From NCBI GenBank assembly GCA_902582765.1, contig CACHTK010000006.1, positions 1 through 46,100 on the forward strand: a stretch of 46,100 nucleotides of DNA. The letters run 5' to 3'. Source of the DNA: an uncultured Pelagibacteraceae bacterium. GTDB lineage: Bacteria > Pseudomonadota > Alphaproteobacteria > Pelagibacterales > Pelagibacteraceae. Positions within the stretch are counted from its first letter, which is position 1; every line of letters begins with the position of its first letter. Below the pieces are notes generated by a model, which saw nothing but the letters and a program-made list of their open reading frames with translations, had not been told where the DNA came from and did no database searches. The translations under genes were made by a program, and so were the position numbers. Shown in pieces: positions 39,894 through 46,100 of the stretch.

Positions 39894-40505
39894 ATGCAAA
39901 ATATTCCTGAAATAGAAAATTTAATTAAGCTAATATCTAAATTACCAGGGCTAGGACCTAAGTCTGCAAAAAGAATGATTTTGAAAATGATTAATAACCG
40001 ACAAGAATTACTCAAGCCTTTGGCTCAAAATTTGAGCGAAGTTTTTAAAAATATTGTTAGATGTAAAATTTGTGGAACATTAAAGCCTAGCACAATTGAG
40101 TGTAGTTATAATAATTGTGAAATAGTAGAAAAAAAATATAATAAAATTTGTGTTGTAGAAAATATTTCAGATCAGTGGGCAATAGAAAGTTCTTCAATTT
40201 TTCAAGGTTACTTCCATATTTTAGGGGGGACCCTCTCAAACAATAATAATAGTAATAGAGAGGACTTGCTTATTAATTCTCTTATAGAAAGAATAGATAA
40301 AGATGATATTGAAGAAGTAATTTTAGCAACTAGTGCAACTGTAGAAGGTCAAACTACTGCATTTTATATTCAAGATAGTCTAAAAAAAACTGACGTCAAA
40401 GTTTCAAAACTAGCCCAAGGTTTACCAGTAGGTGGAGAAATTGAAAATTTAGATGATGGTACTCTTATATCTGCATTTAAAAATAGAAAAAAGATAGAGG
40501 CTTAA
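39894..40505 (+). CDS. recR: Recombination protein RecR
   Basis: Ring-forming mediator that acts with RecO/RecF in single-strand gap repair. The 203-residue protein has the N-terminal helix-hairpin-helix KLPGLGPKSAKRM (about residues 15-27), a zinc finger with CKICGT and further Cys in ECSYNNCEIV, a Toprim domain starting ICVVENISDQWAIE and the LGGTLS loop, and the C-terminal ARGLPVGG-like LAQGLPVGGEIENLDDGTL. Its stop abuts the convergent glcB stop. Confidence 0.95.
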   Translation: MQNIPEIENLIKLISKLPGLGPKSAKRMILKMINNRQELLKPLAQNLSEVFKNIVRCKICGTLKPSTIECSYNNCEIVEKKYNKICVVENISDQWAIESSSIFQGYFHILGGTLSNNNNSNREDLLINSLIERIDKDDIEEVILATSATVEGQTTAFYIQDSLKKTDVKVSKLAQGLPVGGEIENLDDGTLISAFKNRKKIEA

Positions 40506-42656
40506 TTAGCTTTTTTTAATTAATCTATTTAAGTGTAAGAGAGGTTCTGTATAGCCAGAAGGCTGGGATTTTCCATGAAAGATTAATTCACATGCTGCTT
40601 TAAAAGCAATAGATTTATCATACTCTGGAGACATACTTTCGTATTTAGAATCGTTTTTATTCTGTTTATCAACAACTTTTGCCATTTTTTTTAAAATTTC
40701 AAGAACCTGTCTATTTGAGCATAAACCATGATGAAGCCAATTGGCAATATGTTGAGATGAAATTCTTAAGGTTGCTCGATCTTCCATTAATCCAATATCA
40801 TTTATATCTGGTACTTTGGAACAACCTATACCTTGATCAATCCATCTGACTACATAACCTAAAATAGTTTGAGCAGAATTTGAAATTTCAGTATTAATTT
40901 CATCGACAGACCAATTAGGACGATCTGCTATTGGAATAGTAAGAAGATCAGATAACTTTGATGGCTCTCTTTTTAATATTGCTTTTTGTTTTTCAAAAAC
41001 ATTTACTTCATGATAGTGCATAACATGCAATGCAGCGGCAGTTGGGGAAGGAACCCAAGCACAATTTGCGCCTGCATTCACATGTCCAATTTTTTGTTCC
41101 ATCATTTCGTTCATTTTGTCAGGCATGGCCCACATTCCTTTACCTATTTGAGCAACTCCTGAAAACCCACATTTTAAGCCTATATCTACGTTATTGTCCT
41201 CATAGGTTTTAATCCATTTAGATTCTTTCATATCTCCTTTTTTGATCATTGGTCCAGCTTCCATTGAGGTATGCATCTCATCACCAGTTCTATCTAAAAA
41301 TCCAGTGTTTATAAAAAATACTCTATCTTTAAGTGTTCTAATACATTCTTTAAGATTTGCAGATGTTCTTCTTTCCTCATCCATAATTCCACACTTAATT
41401 GTATTTTTTTCTAATTTTAAAACTTCTTCGACTTTTGTAAAAATTAAATTAGCAAATTCTGTTTCCTCAGGCCCATGCATTTTTGGTTTTACTATATAAA
41501 TTGAACCTTTTCTTGAATTACCTTTTCTTTTCAAATCATAAATACAAGCTGCTGAAGTTATAAAAGCATCCATTATTCCCTCTGGTACTTCTGATCCATC
41601 ATTTAAAGTGATTGCAGGGTTTGTCATTAAGTGTCCAACGTTTCTCACAAGCAAAAGACTTCTTCCATGAAGTTTTAACTTTTCACCATTCAATGAAGTA
41701 TAACTCCTATCTGGATTAAGTTTTCTTTCTAATTCTTTACCATTTTTCTCAAATATTGATTTTAAATTTCCTTTCATCAATCCCAGCCAATTTCTATAAC
41801 AAGTTACTTTATCTTCAGCATCTACTGCTGCTACACTATCTTCATGGTCACAAATTGTTGATACAGCAGACTCAACTATAATATCGCTTATACCAGCAGC
41901 ATCTCTTGCAGCACTAAATGCTCTAGGATTAATAATTATTTCAAGATGAAGATTATTATTTTTTAAGATTATAGCATTTGGTTTGGCTGCATCCCCTCTA
42001 TGACCAATAAACTTCTCTAAATCTGATAAATTATGTTCTTTATTTTCCTTATATATTGTGAGTTTTTTATTATTAACTGCTAAACCAGTAATATCTTTCC
42101 AGTCAAGATCATTTATTGGAAAATATTTGTTCAAAAAGTTTCTAGTGTATTTAATTACTTCTTGTCCTCTTAAAGGATCATATTTTTCACTTCCACTTTC
42201 TTCAGACTCTATTATATTTGATCCATAAAGACTGTCATATAAGCTTACCCATCTTGCATTAGCAGCATTCAAGCTATATCTAGAGTTCATTATTGGAACA
42301 ACTAATTGTGGCCCAGCTATGTTAGATATTTCTTCATCTAAATTTTTAGTTGATATTTTAAAATCTTCACCTTCTTTTTTTAAATAACCTATTTCTTCCA
42401 AAAAATTTTTATATTTATTATAGTCAATCTCGCGGTCTCTATTTTTTTTATGCCACAGATCTATTTCTTGTTGTAATGTTTCTCTGATTTCGAGTAATTT
42501 TTTATTTTTAGGTGCTAATTCATGCACCACTTTGTCAAAGCCTTTCCAGAACTCGTCAGGACTAACATTAGTATCCAGTAAAAGCTCATTTTTGACAAAA
42601 TCAGCTAGTTCTTTTGCTACAGATAAGTTGTGGATTTTGATGTATTGCTCTCTCAT
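40506..42656 (-). CDS. glcB: Malate synthase G
   Basis: Condenses glyoxylate with acetyl-CoA to malate. At 716 residues it is the large monomeric G form. Features include [22 protein letters not shown], the magnesium/catalytic region with [33 protein letters not shown] and the C-terminal [15 protein letters not shown]. The ATG at 42654-42656 is 96 bases from the divergent accA. In Pelagibacter, glcB has been reported under a glycine riboswitch; no such aptamer fits in this short upstream region. Confidence 0.96.
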   Translation of the reverse strand: MREQYIKIHNLSVAKELADFVKNELLLDTNVSPDEFWKGFDKVVHELAPKNKKLLEIRETLQQEIDLWHKKNRDREIDYNKYKNFLEEIGYLKKEGEDFKISTKNLDEEISNIAGPQLVVPIMNSRYSLNAANARWVSLYDSLYGSNIIESEESGSEKYDPLRGQEVIKYTRNFLNKYFPINDLDWKDITGLAVNNKKLTIYKENKEHNLSDLEKFIGHRGDAAKPNAIILKNNNLHLEIIINPRAFSAARDAAGISDIIVESAVSTICDHEDSVAAVDAEDKVTCYRNWLGLMKGNLKSIFEKNGKELERKLNPDRSYTSLNGEKLKLHGRSLLLVRNVGHLMTNPAITLNDGSEVPEGIMDAFITSAACIYDLKRKGNSRKGSIYIVKPKMHGPEETEFANLIFTKVEEVLKLEKNTIKCGIMDEERRTSANLKECIRTLKDRVFFINTGFLDRTGDEMHTSMEAGPMIKKGDMKESKWIKTYEDNNVDIGLKCGFSGVAQIGKGMWAMPDKMNEMMEQKIGHVNAGANCAWVPSPTAAALHVMHYHEVNVFEKQKAILKREPSKLSDLLTIPIADRPNWSVDEINTEISNSAQTILGYVVRWIDQGIGCSKVPDINDIGLMEDRATLRISSQHIANWLHHGLCSNRQVLEILKKMAKVVDKQNKNDSKYESMSPEYDKSIAFKAACELIFHGKSQPSGYTEPLLHLNRLIKKS

Positions 42657-42670
42657 AAATTGAAAATCTT

Positions 42671-42699
42671 ATAATAAATTGTCATTTTTGCGCAATCAA
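42671..42699 (-). promoter_or_regulatory. Candidate promoter for glcB
   Basis: On the minus strand TTGATT (42694-42699), a 17-base spacer and TATTAT (42671-42676). The predicted start is about 8 bases before the glcB ATG, leaving no room for a riboswitch or a normal leader. Confidence 0.55.
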
Positions 42700-42735
42700 A
42701 ATTACTTATTTTAACAATTTATTGCCTTTTTTGTT

Positions 42736-42741
42736 TATAAT
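42736..42741 (+). promoter_or_regulatory. Perfect -10 element for accA
   Basis: TATAAT at 42736-42741, 11 bases before the accA ATG at 42753; TTAACA about 19 bases upstream is a possible weak -35. The predicted leader is about 5 bases. Confidence 0.5.
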
Positions 42742-42752
42742 ACATACTTCAA

Positions 42753-43859
42753 ATGAAAAATTACCTAAATTTTGAGACAGATATCAAAAATCTTGAGGAG
42801 GAATTAGATAAACTAAAAGACCCCTATAATCAGGAGGGATTATCTGAAGTTGATACTTCAAGAATAAGCAAAGTTGAAGAAGAAATAAATGAAAAGTTAA
42901 AGAAAATTTATTCTAATTTAGATCCATGGCAGACAGCATTAGTTGCTCGCCATGAAGATAGACCTAAAGCAAAATTTTTTGTTGAAAATCTTTTTGATGA
43001 CTTTATCCAACTTTCTGGAGATAGATATTATGGTGAAGACAAAGCAGTTATAGCTGGTTTTGCAAAATTTGATGGCAAATCTGTTTTAGTAATTGGTCAA
43101 GAAAAGGGATCAGATCTTAATAAAAGAATAGATCACAATTTTGGAATGATGAGACCAGAGGGTTATAGAAAAACAATTAGACTTATGGAGTTAGCTAACA
43201 AGTTTAAAATTCCAATTATTTCAATTGTAGATACTCCAGGAGCATACCCAGGAGTTGGGGCAGAGGAAAGAGGTCAAGCTGAAGCAATAGCAAAATCTAT
43301 TGAATGCTCAATGAAGTTAACAGTTCCTACAATTGCAATAATAATAGGAGAGGGTGGATCTGGAGGTGCAATAGCTTTAGCATCATCTAATAAAGTAATT
43401 ATGCTTCAAAACGCAATATACTCTGTAATTTCCCCGGAAGGATGTGCCACTATTTTATGGAGAGACCCAAAAAAAACTTTAGAAGCTGCAACTGCAATGA
43501 AAATGTCATCCAGTGATCTTTTAAAATTAAATATTATTGATGAAATAATTCCAGAGCCAGTTGGAGGTGCTCATCGTGATAAAGATCTAATATTGGATAA
43601 TGTAAGAGAGTCATTAAAGAAAAATTTAGATTTTTTTGAGAAAATGGACAAAAATGAAATTCTTACTCATAGAAAAAATAAATTTTTGTCTATTGGAAGA
43701 AACAAAGGATTTACAACACAATCAGAAGATGGAAATGATCTATCTATGAAGGCAAGTGTATTTGAAAATATTAATCAAAACTTTAAGAAGAATTCTAAAA
43801 TTTATTATGGTGTCTCTGCAATAGCTTTATTAATTTTACTTTTAAGTATTCTTTTATAA
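42753..43859 (+). CDS. accA: Acetyl-CoA carboxylase carboxyltransferase subunit alpha, with C-terminal membrane segment
   Basis: Alpha half of the carboxyltransferase, partner of AccD. The first 318 or so residues follow the family: an N-terminal coiled coil, [77 protein letters not shown] and [15 protein letters not shown]. The usual length is about 320, but this protein is 368. The extra 50 residues contain a Lys/Asn/Ser linker and end in a strongly hydrophobic stretch (about 350-368, [16 protein letters not shown]), predicting a C-terminal membrane anchor. The last 6 bases overlap the convergent secA end. Confidence 0.95.
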   Translation: MKNYLNFETDIKNLEEELDKLKDPYNQEGLSEVDTSRISKVEEEINEKLKKIYSNLDPWQTALVARHEDRPKAKFFVENLFDDFIQLSGDRYYGEDKAVIAGFAKFDGKSVLVIGQEKGSDLNKRIDHNFGMMRPEGYRKTIRLMELANKFKIPIISIVDTPGAYPGVGAEERGQAEAIAKSIECSMKLTVPTIAIIIGEGGSGGAIALASSNKVIMLQNAIYSVISPEGCATILWRDPKKTLEAATAMKMSSSDLLKLNIIDEIIPEPVGGAHRDKDLILDNVRESLKKNLDFFEKMDKNEILTHRKNKFLSIGRNKGFTTQSEDGNDLSMKASVFENINQNFKKNSKIYYGVSAIALLILLLSILL

Positions 43860-46100
43860 AGCTCCGTGGCAATGTTTATATTTCTTTCCAGATTTACAAG
43901 GGCAGGGTTCATTCCTTCCAATCTTTTTTGTTGAAAGCTCGTCAAATTTTTTACTTAAATTTTCATTGCTTGGTTCTTCTTGGCTATTTTCTATGAGTTT
44001 TAAATTAAATAAGATTGTAATTAAATCATACTTAAGTTTACTTAATAAATTTTCAAAAAGTGTAAATGCTTCTTTTTTATATTCAACCAAAGGATCTCTT
44101 TGTCCATAAGATCTTAAACCAATGACTTGTCTTAATTGTTCTAAATATTGAATATGTAATTTCCAATTTTGATCAATTAGTTGTAAAAAGATTCTTTTTT
44201 CTATTTCGTTATATTGCTCTTCATTTAACATTTTTATTCTTTCTTCTCTTGAACTTTTAAATTTATTTTTTATTTTTTCTTCAAACGCCTTATTTTCAAG
44301 ATTAACTAATTCATTAATTTCACTTTCTTCAAATGATTTTCCAAATAAAGATTTTAATTGCATGTTGATTTCATTTGATCCAGCATTGGCTAACTTTTTG
44401 GTTTTCTTAAGTTTCAATTCATCAATAATTTCATCTAAAAAATTTTCAGAATATTGCTTAGAATCTTTATTTTCTATTACTTCATTTCTTTGTGAAAATA
44501 TTACTTGTCTTTGATCGTTTAAAACATTGTCAAACTTTAAAAGAGTTTTTCTAATATCAAAATTTCTTGCTTCAACTTTTTGTTGCGCTCTTTCTAATGC
44601 TTTATTTATCCAAGGATGGTCTATACTTTCTCCATCTTTAAGCCCAAGTTTTTCAAGTATATTATTCATGGACTCAGACCCAAATATTCTCATTAAATCG
44701 TCTTCTAAGCTTACATAGAATATAGAGCTACCTTCATCACCTTGTCTTCCTGATCTACCTCTTGCTTGATTATCTACCCTTCTACTTTCCATCCTTTCTG
44801 TACCAATAACAAACAATCCTCCCAATCTTTTTATTTCAGCTTTATCACTCTCATCCTGACCTCCCAATTTGATATCAACACCCCTTCCTGAAATACTTGT
44901 CGTAATAATTATTGAGTTTCTTTTTCCAGCATCAGCAATAATTTCAGCTTCCCTCTGGTGATTTTTCGCATTTAAAACTGTGTGTTTTATATTTTTTTTA
45001 TCTAATAAGTTTGAGAAGTGTTCAGACTTATTTATACTTGAAGTGAAAACTAATAATGGTTGTCCTTTTGCGTTACATTCAACAATCTTGCTAATTATTG
45101 CTTCATCTTTTTCTTTACTAGTTCTAAATATTTGATCGTTCGAATCTTTTCTGATCATCTGCTTATTAGTAGGAATAGATACAACCGGTAGATTATAAAT
45201 TTCAAAAAACTCTTCTGACTCTGTTAAGGCTGTACCAGTGCATCCAGCTATTTTTTTATAAAGCTTAAAGAAATTTTGGTAGGTTATTGATGCTAAAGTT
45301 TGATTTTCAGCATTAATTGTTAAATTTTCTTTTGCCTCTAGACTTTGATGAAGACCATCACCAAACCTTCTTCCAGGCAATTGTCTACCTGTTTGTTCAT
45401 CAATTATTATTATTTGTCCATCTTTTACAATGTAATCTCTACCACTCTGAAAAAGATGGATTGCACGCAATGATTGATTAACTAAATGAACAATATGTAG
45501 GTTTTCTGGATCATAAAAATTTTTATTTTTAAGTATCCCAGCATCAGAAAATATATTTTCAACATTATCCACACCTTTATTAGTTAATAAAATATTTCTA
45601 TCTTTTTCATCTATTTCAAAATCTTCTTCTTTCAAGTTTTTCACAAGTTTATCAACAGCCATATATTGATTAGTTTTATCTTCTGTTGCTCCTGAGATTA
45701 TTAGAGGTGTTCTAGCCTCATCAATTAAACAAGAGTCAATTTCATCAACAATCGCAAAATTATGTTCTCTTTGAACCATAGTCTCTTTGGAAAATTTCAT
45801 ATTATCTCTTAAATAATCGAAGCCCAATTCACTATTAGTAGAATAAGTTATATCTTTTGAATAATTTTCTTTTCTTTCCAAATCATCTTGCCCAGTATTA
45901 ATATATCCACAGGTTAAACCTAAAAACTCATAAATCTTACCCATATTCTCACTATCCCTCTTAGCTAAATAATCATTTACAGTTACTATATGGACACCTT
46001 TTTTTTCTAGAGCATTAAGGAAAGCTGCAAGAGCTATGGTTAATGTTTTACCTTCTCCAGTTTTCATTTCTGCAATTTTATTCTCATGGATTACAACACC
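43854..46100 (-). CDS. secA: Preprotein translocase ATPase SecA, N-terminus outside window
   Basis: ATPase motor of the Sec pathway. The frame is open to the right edge; the visible 748 residues start inside the protein at [12 protein letters not shown], just before Walker A MKTGEGKT, so roughly the first 90-100 residues are missing. Seen are [33 protein letters not shown] (DEAD-like box), [47 protein letters not shown], and the C-terminal zinc motif [14 protein letters not shown] that binds SecB or ribosomes. The first ATG seen at 46065-46067 is internal, not the start. Confidence 0.97.
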   Translation of the reverse strand, partial: GVVIHENKIAEMKTGEGKTLTIALAAFLNALEKKGVHIVTVNDYLAKRDSENMGKIYEFLGLTCGYINTGQDDLERKENYSKDITYSTNSELGFDYLRDNMKFSKETMVQREHNFAIVDEIDSCLIDEARTPLIISGATEDKTNQYMAVDKLVKNLKEEDFEIDEKDRNILLTNKGVDNVENIFSDAGILKNKNFYDPENLHIVHLVNQSLRAIHLFQSGRDYIVKDGQIIIIDEQTGRQLPGRRFGDGLHQSLEAKENLTINAENQTLASITYQNFFKLYKKIAGCTGTALTESEEFFEIYNLPVVSIPTNKQMIRKDSNDQIFRTSKEKDEAIISKIVECNAKGQPLLVFTSSINKSEHFSNLLDKKNIKHTVLNAKNHQREAEIIADAGKRNSIIITTSISGRGVDIKLGGQDESDKAEIKRLGGLFVIGTERMESRRVDNQARGRSGRQGDEGSSIFYVSLEDDLMRIFGSESMNNILEKLGLKDGESIDHPWINKALERAQQKVEARNFDIRKTLLKFDNVLNDQRQVIFSQRNEVIENKDSKQYSENFLDEIIDELKLKKTKKLANAGSNEINMQLKSLFGKSFEESEINELVNLENKAFEEKIKNKFKSSREERIKMLNEEQYNEIEKRIFLQLIDQNWKLHIQYLEQLRQVIGLRSYGQRDPLVEYKKEAFTLFENLLSKLKYDLITILFNLKLIENSQEEPSNENLSKKFDELSTKKIGRNEPCPCKSGKKYKHCHGAL

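Noticed and set aside
1..46100. CRISPR arrays, insertion sequences, toxin-antitoxin or defence islands
   Set aside because: No spaced direct repeats, transposase-like ORFs or terminal inverted repeats were seen; virtually all sequence is core genes.

Overview
The window reads as a chromosomal piece of a SAR11-type (Pelagibacterales) alphaproteobacterium. The sequence is very AT-rich, genes overlap by 1-44 bases or sit a few bases apart, and no gap exceeds about 230 bases. The gene neighbourhoods are alphaproteobacterial: rpmH-rnpA-yidD-yidC-argB-dapD-dapE, murA-DUF2948-hisD-infA, aroA-cmk-rpsA-ihfB-pyrF-trpFBA-accD-folC, gcrA...argD-argF, and SRP RNA-dnaX-ybaB-recR. I see no insertion sequence, prophage, CRISPR array or integrase. 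Placement in SAR11 rests on composition, gene order and protein character, not on a database match.

Layout. 1-5.6 kb (minus strand): lysine and arginine synthesis genes (dapE partial, dapD, argB), a HAD phosphatase, the membrane insertase yidC with yidD, and rnpA/rpmH. 5.7-10.7 kb (plus): a TVP38-type membrane protein, tRNA-Thr on the opposite strand, two very small basic proteins, dcd, murA, a DUF2948 protein, hisD, infA and tRNA-Phe. 10.7-14.4 kb: a cold-shock gene, a 230-base structured intergenic region with a histidine-rich micro-ORF, then tRNA-His-hisS-hisZ-hisG. 14.4-18.2 kb: rmuC, a PD-(D/E)XK nuclease, a 43-codon micro-ORF, exonuclease I and thioredoxin.

18.2-30.8 kb (minus): one long run of 14 abutting genes: rnd, kdsD (apparent frameshift), lptC, lptB, aroA, cmk, rpsA, ihfB, pyrF, trpF, trpB, trpA, accD, folC. 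30.8-37.8 kb: an NDUFA9-like protein, a SHOCT membrane protein, gcrA, an ABC-2 permease, argD, argF, a membrane-anchored cytochrome c, kdsB and pheA. 37.8-46.1 kb: SRP RNA, dnaX, ybaB, recR, malate synthase G (minus), accA, and secA (minus, running off the right edge).

This is core metabolism and information processing rather than an accessory island, so the second-look items are variations on core systems. The strongest are: an A9 tract in dnaX where a slip in either direction meets a stop within four codons, giving a predicted gamma-like product; a structured, His-codon-rich leader before tRNA-His/hisS; RNA genes ending only 4-6 bases before hisS and dnaX start codons; a tRNA-Thr lacking both halves of the G19-C56 tertiary pair; a cytidylate kinase whose Walker A lysine is alanine; an acetyl-CoA carboxylase alpha subunit with an added C-terminal membrane helix; a kdsD reading frame broken at an A8 run; and malate synthase with no room for the glycine riboswitch reported for SAR11.
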